Below, in pieces: positions 12,173-25,414 of a stretch of 64,000 nt of DNA. Within the stretch, counting starts at the first letter, position 1. The number at the start of each line of letters is the position of its first letter. A model generated the notes under the pieces. That model had not been told where the DNA came from, did not search any database, and saw only the letters and a list, made by a program, of their open reading frames with translations. Position numbers and translations under genes: made by a program. Origin of the DNA: Ulva prolifera (Eukaryota; Chlorophyta; Ulvophyceae; Ulvales; Ulvaceae); contig CM041197.1 in NCBI GenBank assembly GCA_023078555.1, positions 8,712,842 to 8,776,841 on the forward strand, given 5' to 3'.

Positions 12173-14743
12173 GTGGCAGCGCAGGGTGCGGGGACAGCCA
12201 CGGGAGACTGTACGGCATGCAGTGGCGCTGTGCGTAGGGCCGCCGCCCCGTCTGTCCCTGCTATGGCTTGGCGGTGGCTCAGGCAATCGGCGTGAGACTA
12301 CCGCCCCGCCGTGCTGCGGGGCCTCCAGGTCTAAGACCTTGGTCATCGCCAGGCCAGTGGCGCAGGCCAAGGCTGTCAGAGCCACGGGCACCGGCCGTCG
12401 GCGAGGTGGCGCAAGCAGATGTTGTGCTGCGGTGTGGCCAGGCTGCGTCTGCTGGCTGCCCTGGGGTGCGAGGGGGCGAGCAAGCATTTGGCGCAGGAGG
12501 TTTTCGGAAGGTGGCCCTTGGCCTGCTCGCCCGGACCCTGGCCCCGTGTTCAGGATGCATGCGTGTGGTCCAGCGACGGCTCTGCTTGCAGTGTCTCACT
12601 GCTGAGGCATCAGACGGCAGCGAGATGTGATCAGGATGCGGCATGCTCGGACGGCCGCCGCTCCTACAGCATGTAGCAGGAATGACGTCCTGTGTTTGCG
12701 GCTGGCGGTGCCATTCTGCAATGAGTGTTGTGCCAGCTGCGTGCCTGATCGTTGCTTTTGCCAACAGGCTGTCCATGAGCGCAGTAGACATTGCTTGCGG
12801 CCTGGCCTGTGGGCGCCTGGGACGTCAGTGAGGATGCTTGTACCCACTGACGTCAGTGTTGTCCAAATTGCATGGGACGCTTTCAAGGCCACGCCCGAGT
12901 TCTGCGTCGCTGATGGCCAGAAAAGTGGTCACGGTGAGGTGAGCCGTGAGTTCTGACAGGAAGTGGCGGCACGGACTTCGAGGTCTGCTGCATGCTGACG
13001 CTAATATGTGTGCTCAGGTGTGACTGTGATGTGATAGAGTCGATGAGGCCGCTAGCTAATTCTCGTGTTGCTTCCATTTTTTCGAGACTGGCTGCTGTGG
13101 TGCAGCACTGTGTCAGTGCATGATTGTGCCTTGGTACACACGCTGTAGCCTGTTAATTTCGATGAGGCCTCAGCACGTTCCAGGTGCCGCAAGTCCTGCG
13201 ATCCAGTGATGGGGCGCTGCTGCCCGTGATGCACGGTCTTCGGCCGCAGTGCATTCCTGCACATCGTGGCATGTGGAACACTGACGTGATGTGTGACAGT
13301 TGCGCATCATGGTACATGTGAACCGTCAGTGGCTATTCGGGTACACCGTGTGTGCCTGATGAACCATCACATGCACTGTGGTCAACCTTCCAGTGAGTGA
13401 TGTGTGGGCACCAGGAACAGCTGCCAGGTGTACATCTGAGCAGTGGTTGGTTCAATGCCTTGCCCACGAAAACGATGCACCACCTCGGCTACAGGTGGGA
13501 ACATGATTTATGAAAGGCATTCCTGCGGTACGCCGGCATGGCAGAGGCATGAAATGATCCGCCATGCCGGCGCAGCCCTCTGTCACGGTTGTGCTGAGCG
13601 AAAGAGAAGCGTCCGCCACGGCTGTCTAGACATGCGAGGGCACATAAAGTTAAAAATATTTAATTGATGGATGGGTCATTTGCGGTCAAGCATGAAAGCC
13701 ACAGCTGCGATTCTGCAGTTGACCTGAAGCTTGGTAAAGTCTCAGCCAGTTCCCCAACTGAGCACCACGAGGAAAACACAAGCTTTGCAAAGGTTGATGG
13801 CTCAGAGTTAGGTCAGGTGCTTCACTTCTTTGGTTCGAAAGTACTGCAACATGAAGCAAGGCCCACCATAAATTGACGCGAAGCGCGCGTGCAAACAGGC
13901 AAGATCCACTGCCACAATGAAACTTGGCCGATGTACTGCAAGTTCCATACAGCCGATCACATGCGTCTAGCTTTTGAAATACTGCATAGTATATCTGACA
14001 TCGTATTTGCGGCAGCTGGCGCAAATTCTCTGCAGCTCTCAATGACAAGTGGCTACTAGCATCAAAGTGCAGCACTGCGTGCAGTGGGAACGCGGCCCAC
14101 GGCACTGACCAAGTGCAAGCCATCATTGCAAGAGAGGCGACGCGAGATCGATGCGTTTCAAACAAGCTGCGCAGTAGTCTACGTGCGTTTTCAGCGGCAG
14201 CGCGTTGATCTGGCGACCTCTTCCGTCTAGCGCTGTCGCAGCAGGGCCTGCACGTGCCGTCCTGGCAGCAGCGTCTAACATAGAGTATGAAATAGCTGCC
14301 CTTATCTGCAGTATCTGCGTACACGTGGTGGGAAATCATGCAGCGCCCACACTATCCGCCAGGTGTTTCTCCATTGGTAATGCCATCAGATGCGTCAGGT
14401 TCTCACCAACCTGTCTACTCTGAAACGGATCGTGTAATACCTCGAGAGCGTACGGCCCATAGATGGTTCGGTTGCTTGAACGTTGCTGTACCGTCCCGAT
14501 CATCGCGAGTACAGGCCGCGACGCTGAACAACCGCGCGGTCAGAGTGTAAGCAAGCTGATTGGCCCTACTTCAGAGAGCAGACTCTGTGTCGAATCATGT
14601 GGATTGCAGATTTTGTCGTGTCATACGCAGCGTCTTGACTGCGAGGTGAGGCTGTCGGATCGGACCGTACGCTGGATTTGATTCCTAATCATGGGACACG
14701 TGCGCTATGCTACTCTTAAGCAGTATATTCTGTGAGCATGCAG
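12173..14743. other. Intergenic region between MRS2 and SEC24, no supported gene
   Basis: No open frame shows recognisable domains. The largest, a minus-strand frame of 217 codons at 13686-14339, has no family motif and normal chance composition. The first few hundred bases should hold the MRS2 3' UTR. The last part should hold the SEC24 promoter and the first SEC24 exon with the start codon, which I could not identify. Confidence 0.4.
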
Positions 14744-17700
14744 GCGCTAATGGCTCCGGCGGGAGACAACCTGGCCAACCTGGCGCACCAGGCTCGTACT
14801 CTGGCGCTCCTGCACAGTTTCCTGGTGCTCCCGGTGCTCCGGGCAGACCCATCATGACAGGAACAAGGCCGCCTTCGATGCCAGGAGCACCTGGCGCGCC
14901 TCCCCCAGGTGCAGTGCCCAGGCCCGGTTTCCCTGCAAGACCACCAGGTGGACCACCAGGTGAGCGCCTTCTGCCCGCTGCTTGCATGTGTGCCGCGTCC
15001 GGTACTTGCCGCTCCTCATATAATTGCTGCGCTGTGGTCTTCCAGGCTGCTCCTGCCATCAACCCCGGCCTCCCGGTGCACCCCGTTGTCCCCACTTAAC
15101 TTCTCGATCCCGTGATTCCCAAGACGACATAGACTCGAGCAAGGGCATGACTTGATCGATTCCGTTGGTGTTGGCTCTGCTGATTCCTGCACTCATAGGC
15201 TTGCTCTACACTGCATCAGGCGCCTTGTTCCGCCTGGCTGCCACTGTGTGACACAGGTTCTTACTCGACATAGCCTCGAGGAGGAACTGTGCCATTCATA
15301 GTTACCTGTCTGTCAGCGTGGACCTTGTCACTGCACAATCACAGCAGTCTCTTCACTCCACAAGCCGAAAAGCTCGATCCATGTGCTTCCAGCCAGGCTG
15401 TCACAGCGTCCACCCACTGCTTCAGGGCCGAGGCCAGCTGCTGCGCCCCCACCGCCAGGAGCTCGGCCAGGAGCACCCCCGGGGGCCCCAGGCGGAGCCC
15501 CAGCGCTCGGCCCGCGCTTCGGTGGCGCCCCAGTCCGGCCTGGCCCACCCTCGCCGGGGCAGCCACCGGGCACTTTCCCCCCAGGAGTGGCGCCTCGAGG
15601 CGTGCCCGTCCCTGCGGGGGCGCCGCGGCCAGGCCCGCCTGGGCCGTCCCCACCAGGTCAACAGCGGCCTGCAACCGGGCCGCCAGGCCCGCCTGGTATG
15701 CCGCCAGCCTCCAAGTTGCATGCCCGTCCGCATCCTTCTATGCATCGCGTCGCAGGCATCCCACCGCTCAAGTCTGTTGACTTTCGAGCGTGCACACGTG
15801 GGGTCTGTTCGAAGTCTCCAGTGTATTTTTGACAAGAGCCGAGCCGAGGAGGCAGGTAGTCTCCAGGTTGTGCGCATCTGCCTGCTCCACTGCTGCCACC
15901 ATAACCCCGGGGATGCACATACATTGCGCCGCTGTCTCTGTGGCAATGCCACTGACCTTGCTGCGCCAGACAAGCTCACTGAATGCTTACATTGGGCTGG
16001 GAACGATGTCGGCCACACGAGCTGGCCCTGAGCTCCTTCACGCCACCTTCTGTTTGCATCACGCTGTCATGCAGCAGGCCCTCAAGCACATGCAAAAGCA
16101 GGCTGCTGCCGTACTGATCAGATCTCCGGCTCCAGGACCCGGACATCCAGCAGTGGGCCGCGGCGGCCCCCTCCCGCCAGGGGCCAGCTCAGAAGCCCCT
16201 GGACCCGGATTCCCCAGCCGTGCTCCCCCTGGAGCCCCTCCCAGGCGCCCTAGCATGCCCGGCGGGGAACCCCCGGTCCGGCCCGGAGCCCCAGTCATCC
16301 GCCCTGGAGCTGGCCCGCCCCGGCCGATGCCGCAGCCTATGGTGCCGACAGCTCGGCCGGGCCCTACCCTACCAACGGAACACAGCAGTGGGATGCCGCC
16401 TGGACACCCCGGCCCACCTGGCCCCGCCCAGCTTGCACCGCGCGGCACGGCCCCTGGCCGCAGCGGGCCGCCGTCATTCGGGGCCCCACCCCCAGCCCTC
16501 AGCAGCCAGCCGCCCCCGCTTGGCGGCGCGCTGCCGTCGAGCAACGGCGCCGCATTTGCGCCGCGCCCGGGGCCACCGACACCCGGCAGCCAGGGTTCTT
16601 TTCGTGGCCCCTCTCCAACGCCGTTCTCCGCCGGGGGGGGCCTGCCCGGCTCCGGGCCCCCCGGCACACCCTCCCCAGAGCTCCTGGCGGCACAGCTGGA
16701 GTCTATTTCCCTCGGCCCAGATGCGCCAGGTGCCCCCGACGCGACGGACCCCTCGCTGTTCCCGCGGCCGCTTACAGCTGACGGCGAGCTAGGGCCGACA
16801 GAGCAGCAGCTTGCGGCCCCCCGGCCGCCGGCGGACCCGATGTCATGTGACCCGCGTGTCATGCGGCCCGCGGTCGCCGCGGTGCCCAACTCGATGAGCC
16901 TGAAGTCGTCGTGGCACCTGCCGCTAGCCCTGGTGCTGCAGCCGCTGGCGGACCCGCCGGCCGGCACCGACATCGCGGTCGTGGATGGCTCGCAGCCAAA
17001 CGCGATCCTGCGCTGCAATGTGTGCCGGTCGTACGTCAATCCGTACAACCGGTGGACGAACGGTGCGCACTTGCCATGCATCGCTGGGGCCTCTGACGAT
17101 GTTGTATGCGGTTACGCGACGCTGAGCAGTCTCTGCAAGGGCGCACTGTGTGCCTGATGCGGCAGTGCGCTGCGTACAAACTGTGCCCAGAATCAGACGA
17201 ATCATTCTACGTTGTCTGCCCATGCTCGCGCGCTGCCGTCAGCTGTGGCAGAACCAGTTGCCGAGCTGGCATCACAGCTGGGCTGAGCAGTGCGCGTGCT
17301 TGCAGGCGGCCGTAGCTTCCAGTGCTGCATCTGCGGCTCGCAGCAGGAGCTCCCAGAGGGCATGTACATCCCGATCAACGCGGACGGCCGGCCGCACGCC
17401 GACAGCGGCCGCCCGGAGCTTGCGGCGGGGTCAGTTGAGTACATCGCGCCTGCGGAGTACGCCGTGCGCGCGCCCATGCCGCCGTGCTACTGCTTCGTGC
17501 TCGACGTGTCGCAGCACGCGGTGCAGAGCGGGATGCTCGCGGTCGCGTGCGCCGCGATCGCAGCCGCCCTGCCGGGCCTCGCGGAGGGCAACTCGATGAC
17601 GCGCGTCGGCTTCATCGCGTACGACTCGGCCGTGCACTTTTTCAGCCTCAGCGGCGCGCCCCAGATGATGACGGTCGGCGACATCGAGGACCCGTTCCCG

Positions 17701-20700
17701 CCGCTGCCGGACGACCACTACGTGACGCTCGACGCGGCGCGGCCCGCGGTCGAGACGCTGCTGGAGACGCTGCCGCAGGCGATGGAGGGCTCGGCGGTGC
17801 TGGACACCGCGATGGGCAGCGCCCTGCAGGCACCCCCCCCCCCCCCCCCCCCTCCCTCCCCCCATCTCGCATGCAAGCCTGTTGTGTTTTCTGCTCGCGC
17901 GGGTGATGTGGCCATGTGCCTGCACGGTAGCATAGCCTTTCCGCAGCGATGGTGCCAGCTTGGTTGCTGGGACCATATGCTGCCTGTGGCAGGGCGTGAT
18001 GCGATCGTGCTTTACTTGGAGTTCTGGTGTGTGTGTGCCCCTGCTCTGAGCTTTCTGGTGATGGCGCACTGGCAGCGCTTCTGGTACGCGCTTGTCGGTC
18101 ACTGGAGGCAGCTAGCGCTGAACGATGTATTTCATGTTGAATGATGACAGTGCATGCACAGCTGTACAGCATTGCGCAATGCACTGATGCGTCGTGGCGC
18201 CATTGTTCGCCCCGCCGGACCCCCACTCCCCCCCTTGTTGTCACAGTCAGGGTGCGTGGCTGCAGGCAGCGTACCGAATGATCAGCCACCTCGGCGGCAA
18301 GCTGCTGCTGTTCTGCTCCGCGGCTTGCACGCTTGGAGTCGGGCCGACGAAGAACCGCGACGCGCCGGCGCACTACAACTCGGACCGCGAGAGCAGCCTG
18401 CGCAACCCTGCCGACCCCTTCTTCAACGCCTTTGCCACCGAGTGCACCGCCGCACAGGTGCCCCCGCCCCTTCAATGCATGGCGAATTACGTCCATGTCC
18501 TTTTGCTGTTGCACTGTCACTCGCTCGCAGTCCGGCCATCTAATCATCTTCATCCATGGACGACACCCTGTCTGGACTGCACAACTGCCGGGACTGCGCT
18601 TGTGCTGCTGTACATGCGATTTTACATCCAATTTCCTTACAGACAAGGTTGGCTTTGCACCAAAGTGGGAGACTTGGCTGGATCGTGGCATCGTGCCTCA
18701 TGTCTTCATGCCCTGTTCGCCACGCAAGTGCATGCACTGTCACAGCGATCATGCATGCTCGTGCGGCCGCTCCTCTTCCCCTGCCCAGCTGAAGCTCATG
18801 CTGTACGCTGGGTGCTGTACAGATCTCGGTGGACATCTTTGCCGCGACATCGCAGTATCTCGACCTCTTCTCGCTCGCCGCCATGCCCCGCCAGACGGGG
18901 GGCTCCCTGTACTACTACCCCGGCTTTGCGGCGGCCCGTGACGGCCGCAAGCTCACCGCCGAGGTCGCGCACAACCTCGGCCGCACGACCGGCTGGGAGG
19001 GCGTCATGCGGCTGCGCTGCTCCAAGGGCGTGCGAATCGCGAGCTTCCACGGCCACCTGCACGTGCGCGCGAATGACCTCGTGGCGCTGCCGGCGTGCTC
19101 CTCGGACGCCACCATCGTAGCGCAGCTGGCACTGGAGGACAGTGTCGTGGCCGCAGGGCACGTGCACGTGCAGTGCGCAGTGTTGTACACAAATTCGCAG
19201 TGCGAGCGGCGCATCCGCGTGCACACGATGGCGCTGCCGGTCGTCGCGGGCGTGTACGAGCTCTTTGAGGCGTCGGACGCCCTCGCCTGCGCCGGTGCCG
19301 CCCTCCCCGCATGCCACCTCTGGCCCTGCTGTCTTCCAGAATCTTGCGGGGCCTGCCATGTGTTTTGACGCGTTGCCTTTTCGGAGTGCGATCTGTGGAT
19401 GTTGTCGCGCGGGCGTCTTTCATGTCGCAAGCGTGCACCGTCGCAGCACGGCACAGACAGGTGAGGGTTGCGTAGAATCGCACACTGGGCGTGCAGGCGC
19501 GCTGGGCAAGCTCGCGATCGACCGCTCGCGCAAGCAGCGGCTGACGGAGGCGCGGGAGGTGCTCGAGGGCAAGGTCGCGTCGCAGCTGCAGGAGTTCAAG
19601 GCGCTGCACCAGAGCACCTTCCGGGGGGCCTCCCGCCTCGGCTACCCCCGCACGCTGCGCGCCGCGCTGCCCTGGATCCACGGCCTGCTGCACAGCTCCG
19701 CACTGCGTGGCGCCGCTGATGTCAACGCCGACGAGCGCTGCGCCCTCATGACCCTCCTCATGGTCCGCTCCCCTGCACCCCCTCCAGCCCGCTGTTCTCC
19801 GTCTGCTCTGATGCTCTACCATGCAACGGACTGAGTGAGTGTATGCTGCTTGATCAACGTCCCGGCCCCGCGAGTGTTCTTTTCTCATGTTCTACCTGAT
19901 GACGCCCCGTGTCCTGTCTCGGGCCACATCGTCCGACATGGAGCAGCCTGCAGCCGCGCTTCAGGGCGCTATCACTGGGCCGGCTCAGTGTACCTCAGGT
20001 CCGGGGGAAGCCGCATCCAAGCTGCGTGTGATGTGCAGACGGCGCCGCTGGAGGTGGTGATGCTGGTGGCATACCCCGCCGTGTTCCCGTTGCACGCGTC
20101 GGGCTGGGGCGACACCCTGCCAGACGGCTCGCTGGTGTTGCCGCCGACGGTGCCGGCGAGCGGCGCGTACCTCGAGCAGCACGGCGCCTACCTCGTTGAC
20201 GCCGGCCACATCACCTTCGTCTGGATCGGTCAGCTCGCTGCCACAGAGCTTGTACAGGTGCCCCCCCCCCCTGCCACATGTTGCTTGCCTCCCGGCCACT
20301 ACATTACAAGGGGCTCAGGCCGTTGCATGGCAGGGTACCACATCAACTTGAAACTGGGCTTGTCCCCAAATGCAGCATTTCAAAGAACCACCCGAACCCG
20401 CTCAGTCGACATGTATCGAGATATCTGCTATTGGCATGACTCCTACCGATCAGTTTGCCTCGCCTGTCTCCCGCATCCACCCTGAGATCCATGGCGGACC
20501 ATGCTGCCATGCTCGTTAACGCGTCATAACGTCGTCTCTAGCTCACCACAAACGAGCCTGCTCCCCCGCACGTATTTTTGCGGTGCACATGCACCTGGCC
20601 GACCGGTCGCCGACTGCGCTGCGTGCTGCGCAGGATCTGTTTGGGCCGCAGGGCGCGCAGCTGGTTGCGGCAGGCGGCGGCCTCGCACGCCTCTCCGAGC

Positions 20701-20930
20701 TCCTCCTGGACGACCTCCCCCCTGGCGCCCCTCTTGGCGACCGCTCACGCGCCCTGCTCGCGCAGCGCCGTCGCGGCCGCCCCGTGTGGCCGCTGTGCTT
20801 CACCGCCGTCCAGGCCACCAACTCGGAGGGCTACTTTGCGGCATACCTTGTGGAGGACCGGCTGCCGCCGCACTCACAGAGCTACCACGAGTTCCTGTCG
20901 GCCCTCCACCGGCGCACCTCCGTGCGGTAG
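14744..20930 (+). CDS. SEC24: SEC24, COPII coat cargo-adaptor subunit
   Basis: Exons: 14744-14959, 15393-15695, 16136-17062, 17306-17829, 18266-18457, 18823-19294, 19497-19762, 20039-20257, 20634-20930 (TAG). The first three encode the Pro/Gly-rich disordered N-terminus typical of SEC24 (PGAPG-type runs). Exon 3 then gives CNVCRSYVNPYNRW and exon 4 FQCCICG, together the four-Cys zinc finger. Exon 4 continues into the vWA-like trunk (PPCYCFVLDVSQHAV, FIAYDSAVHFF). ISVDIFAATSQYLDLFSL and GGSLYYYPGF lead into the beta-sandwich, followed by a helical domain (RLGYPRTLRAALPWIHGLL) and a C-terminal gelsolin-like domain ending in SYHEFLSALHR. With SEC23 it forms the inner COPII coat and binds cargo sorting signals at the ER exit site. 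The intron after 17829 begins GC rather than GT, and the donor at 19763 is GTCCGC. The true start codon was not found. Confidence 0.92.
17833..17852 (+). repeat. Poly-C run (20 nt) directly after a SEC24 splice donor
   Basis: The intron starts at 17830 with GCA and then runs into 20 C residues and a C/T-rich stretch. Two other SEC24 introns also begin with GTGCCCC (18458 and 20258). Confidence 0.9.
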
Positions 20931-22159
20931 TGCGCCCCGCGCCGCGCCGCGGTGGCGCCCGGGCGTTGTGCTCACTGCTGCGGTTCCCGCTGGCGGTCGC
21001 ATGGCGATGTTCCCGATCTGTGCGACCGCACGCACTGCTGCAGCGTTTGGCTCCCCAGTGTATGTTTGGCCGACATTTCGGTCGCTCCCAAGTGACGTCG
21101 TCTGCAATTGAGATGATGTTGCAAGGTTGTGAAGACCTCGCGTTGGCTTACCCGGCCAGACAACATTGAGACTGACAGACCTGTAACAACACAAGTGCAT
21201 ATCCTGGCTCTGCGACAAATCGAAACTGGTGACTCCATCGTGCCTCAAGCAACTCCAACAGCGGCAACATGGCTCTGGCTGGTTGTGTCTTGAGCGGTGG
21301 TCAGTGGCACGTTCTCAGTACCGACACCTCCTGCACTGTGCCGGGACACTGCCTGTGCCGAGGTGATGTTGCACGATCTGTGGCCTGCGCCACCCTTGCT
21401 GCATCTACCTGTCTGTGGATGCAATCTTTGCCACTTGTGTAGTGGTGAAATTTGTTTTTGTAGTGCATCTGTTGAGCCCGTTGGCAAAAGCTTCAGCCGA
21501 GTGCACGACAGTTCTGCACATCCGAGTCAAGGGTGTCTTGTACTTTCGGTGTTGACAACACCAAAGCACACAAACTTGGGCCATTGCATAGCAGAGCACT
21601 CTGAGAGACCGCAAGCCATTTCAACTACCATCACTGACCCAATGATTCTGTGATCATCAACAGAGACATGGTCGGCATGGTCTTGCAAAAGCCTCGAGCC
21701 AGGATGATGATGAGTGAGCTTGGGATGTGTGTGGTGACGAGACAGCATGTTATTGAAGCTCAAGGGTAAACAGCCTGAACTAGCCGACCTCATGAGGATG
21801 GATGCGGTCTTGGCTCTTGAGCACTGATGCATGTGCCTCACAGTGCCAGCGACAATACCGGTCTTGCTTGATATGTTGACAACTTGACATGCATGCGCTG
21901 ATCTGCATGCTCTGGCTGATCCCCAGTCACGAATGTGGTTCTGTCACACAGGCAGGCCAGGGCACGCCTAAAACAGCATTCAATGTGTCCGTTACACACG
22001 GGCTATTGGCAGTCACTCTCCCTCCAGAAGATTGTTTGCTTGCTCATTGCACATGTACATTCTACAATACATATATCAATGGCATGATTCTGCTGACAAC
22101 GTCACAATTGTCGCGAATTCCTGTACCCATCGTGTACCAGACCAAGTCAAATTCGGCGA
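20931..22159. other. SEC24 3' flank, no supported gene
   Basis: No open frame here has a recognisable motif or convincing splice structure. The first part is presumably the SEC24 3' UTR. GC content falls gradually toward the AT-rich island that follows. Confidence 0.4.
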
Positions 22160-22760
22160 AATGAATCTGGGGTATGCCGTATTCGATATAAAAGTTGAGC
22201 CGATATCAGAAAAGCGATTAAAGCAAGCACCTATTAATACGATTATTGCGATTATTTTTGCGTTGCAATGCAAAAATATTTTAAATGAATTCAGTAGCTC
22301 TTTTCCAAACGTAGAATTGCTGTTACATAATAACCCCAACTGTGTTGAATATTTGAATTATGACCACAAAAAACCTTAAGCAGGTAAGCAAACTATCCAT
22401 CCGCTACTTGTAAAAGATAAAATCCATATTAATAGTTGAACCTCAAGGGACTATCAAAGTCATGGCTGTATCCACTTTAGCATGTTCCATAAAATGATTA
22501 TACGTTGTATTTGTATTGCAGAATATAAAAAGGGCAATTTGAAGGAAACCAACATAAGTTAAAACGGTAAAGCAATGCAACTGATTTAACTTACTAGGAG
22601 GATCCCCAGAGACTGCACGCGGAACAGATGAATTTACATTATAAGTGATTTCTTTGACGACACACCTGCCCAAGCTACTGTGCTACATATACAGCTTAAT
22701 ATTGGGGCAGTTTAAAAAAAATCAACAAGTTAGCGTTCGTGGGGATTAACGGATTTTTAA
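22160..22760. other. AT-rich island, compositional outlier
   Basis: Hand counts of 60-base lines give about 30-38% GC here, while flanking coding regions are clearly GC-rich. A plus-strand frame (22032-22379) enters the island and reads an Ile/Asn/Lys/Phe-rich peptide with blocks such as NTIIAIIFALQCKN. It starts in ordinary host-like sequence, so its beginning is not meaningful. I recognise no gene. An organellar, viral or other foreign insert, or a decayed AT-rich element, are all possible. Confidence 0.55.
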
Positions 22761-23134
22761 CAATTGATTTGAGGCTGTCGGCAATTTGCTGAAGTTATCC
22801 CGCGAACATGGATGCGGCATGCGCACAGCCAAGATGCGTGAAGGATCTGGACGACCACTGGCCATGCATTCCAGCTGGCCAGTATGCTCAAGGACGTGTG
22901 CTATCACAATCTTATTGTTGCGGATCCGCCTCGAAGTGCACTCGTCAGGTATATACAGGCTACGTGGCATCTGTAGACCACGCACGGTCGTCGCCCTCCT
23001 CTGGCCAGAGCAGCCCGGCTCAGCCCTGCCGCTGCCATGCCTGTGCGCCAGTGGCATCTTGGATCCTGCGAACCCTGGACTTTGATTGGTCCAGTGCCTG
23101 CACGCGGTACCGGTGGTGCATCGGCGAAAGCCCT

Positions 23135-25414
23135 TTACGCAGCGCGGCTGAGGGCGGCGGCCTGGCCGTCGTAGAGAGCGGCGCGGCCGACGTCGGCCAC
23201 CTGTAGCCGCCGCAGCACCCCCCGCGCCGCCTCCGCTGCCGCCGCCTCGTCCCCCTGCATGCCACCCCAGCATGTGTTAGCAGGCGCCACTTGGTGCATG
23301 GACAGGTTGTTGCTTTCAGGGACTGGGGGTTTGGCGCGGCTTGGGCGAGGAGCGAGATTTGCCCAACAGGAATTATTAGCAATTATAATGCATATGCGTG
23401 TTGAACCCCTGCATCCCGGTCGTGCTCAGGGCCTGATTCCGCTGCAGCAGGCTCGGGCACAGCTCAGTACACACGCACCTCACAGTCCGCCATGCGCCGT
23501 TGCAGGGCCAAGATGTCTGCCGCAGCCTGCAGGGCACGCATGTGTGCCATGCGCGCCAGCGACATGGTGACGCTCTCAGTCCCCCCAGGCGGCACCTCGC
23601 CCCCCTCCGCCGCCAGTGCCTCCACCCGGGCCGCCTCCGCCCGCACAATGCCGTCACACATGCTGCGCTCATCCCGTAGCAGGGCCTGCGCGCGCTCTCG
23701 CCGATCCGCCGCGAAGGCGCCACCTTCTGACGAAGCAGGGACCGCGGCTGTCGTGGGCGCCGCAGCGGCGTGCTGCGCGCTGGGGCAATCCAAGTCGCAG
23801 CACGCACAGTGCAGGAGCCAACGGTGGAAGGACCAGCAGGAGCTGTTGGCGGGGTCGACGGCCACCAACTGCATGAATCAGCGGTTTCGAAAGGGCCGGC
23901 AGAGGACCTACATGTTGAATGTGGACCGAAGCTGGGGACATACGTCCACTGCATGGTAACGACCGGCAGGCACTCATGCCCCAGTGAAGCAGAAGTCCAT
24001 CTGGCTTGATCAGCCAGGTGCATACCTCACATGCTTGCCTGAGGTCCACCACGAGCACATGCCCGACAGGTGTGCCAAGGTGGAATCCCCTCCAGACCAA
24101 CGCACTCAGCTCACCGGGGAGAGCATGCTTTTCAGAGTAGACTCCAGTCCTTTGCTTCCGTGCATAGCATGCGCCGGCGGGGGGTACCCCTTGGGGCACT
24201 GTGATGCAGTCAGCATGCCCTTTGGAGACTGTGATGCAGTCTGTATGCCCTGACCACCACAAAGCGGTGGTTACTCTCCATTGTAGCATCAACGAAGAGG
24301 AACCACTGGAGAGGAATCAGTGGCCGCACTGAATGACGCAGCGGGACTGGTGCACACAGAGTTGAAACAGGCCGTGCACAGCCCAAGGACGCACCTCATG
24401 CAGCAGCTTGAGTTCCTGCTCGATGACGGTGAAGCTCAGTGGAAGTACCCGCGTGCCCGTGCAGCGTCGCACTGGCGCTGCTGCACGTTTGGAGTCAGGT
24501 TGCTGACACGAGCCCTCGGCAACAGTGTCACCTTCTTCCTGCTCGACACAAATCGATGCATCACAGTCATTTCCTTGAAGGCGTGTGCCGCCGGTGCCAG
24601 GCAGTCGTATGCCGGTCTGCAACTCAGATGTGGTCTGGGCGGAGCAGCTGTGGTCTGCAGATAAGGCGACCATCCGCATGTGCCATGCACTGAAGTTGCT
24701 TGGATCTGCCTTGAGCAGGGCCTCGGTGAAGTCGAGGTCTGCTGAGGGAGGGAGATTCAGCTGCTCAGTGAGCCAGGAGCGATACTTCCATGCGTGAAAG
24801 TTCTTGGGGTCACCGTGGACCTGGTCCAAATGCCTGCACTGACAGATGAGCCGTGCAGCCATGTGAAATGATTGGGACGTTGATATTTTGTTGTTTGGGT
24901 GTGTGCTTGTTAGCGGTCGGTTGGGGTTTGTGCTGAATTATCCGTCAGGTAATCGAGGCAAGAGAGCACACCGCTCCACTGCTTTCAAGTCCTGGACTTT
25001 GTTAACATGTCCCTGTTCAACTAGCCACTGCCTTTGGTGCCAAGCTGCATATGACTTGTGATTCTTCTGCAGGCACTGCTCAACAAGCTGCATCTCCTTG
25101 GCTGCCTCTGCAGCACCTTCTGGACCTGCCATGATGGGTTGCAGTACTTCACGCTTCAAATTCCACAACGAATACACTTCGGGGTTTCTAGCGAGCACCG
25201 CGTTGGTAGCCGCGATGATGGGTGGTGGAGTCTGGCCATGCTTCCGGGACTGCAGCGCAGCTTGAACCAGAGCGTGGGCTTTCGCTGCCTGCATGCAAAT
25301 CGAGATATACAACGGAACCCACAGCGGTGTGATGAATGATGTAAAGCTAACCTTCTTGTTTTCTTCATCCATGAGCGGCTCAGCCCCAGGTGGCAGTCTG
25401 CGACGTCCGTGCAT
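23135..25414 (-). CDS. Rab geranylgeranyltransferase alpha subunit
   Basis: Minus-strand exons: 25414-25352 (start MHGRRR), 25288-24972, 24833-24671, 23868-23479, 23254-23135 (TAA). A short extra exon ending at 24026 is probable, because the family has about 40 more residues between the fourth and fifth repeats. The PFTA/PPTA repeats read in order: NPEVYSLWNLKREVL, NHKSYAAWHQRQWL, DPKNFHAWKYRSWL, DPSNFSAWHMRM, DPANSSCWSFHRWLL. The MHGR start is typical of the RabGGTase, not the farnesyltransferase, alpha subunit. With the beta subunit and REP it attaches geranylgeranyl groups to C-terminal cysteines of Rab GTPases. The last exon gives LRRLQVADVGRAALYDGQ, matching the family's final helices, and then stops. 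No leucine-rich repeats follow, unlike many animal and plant versions. Donors include GTTAGC and GTCGCC. Confidence 0.85.

Noticed and set aside
13686-14339. 217-codon minus-strand frame
   Set aside because: No recognisable family, no splice context, and composition is consistent with chance.
16059-17081. 340-codon minus-strand Gly/Pro-rich frame
   Set aside because: Exact antisense of the SEC24 exon containing the Pro-rich region and zinc finger.
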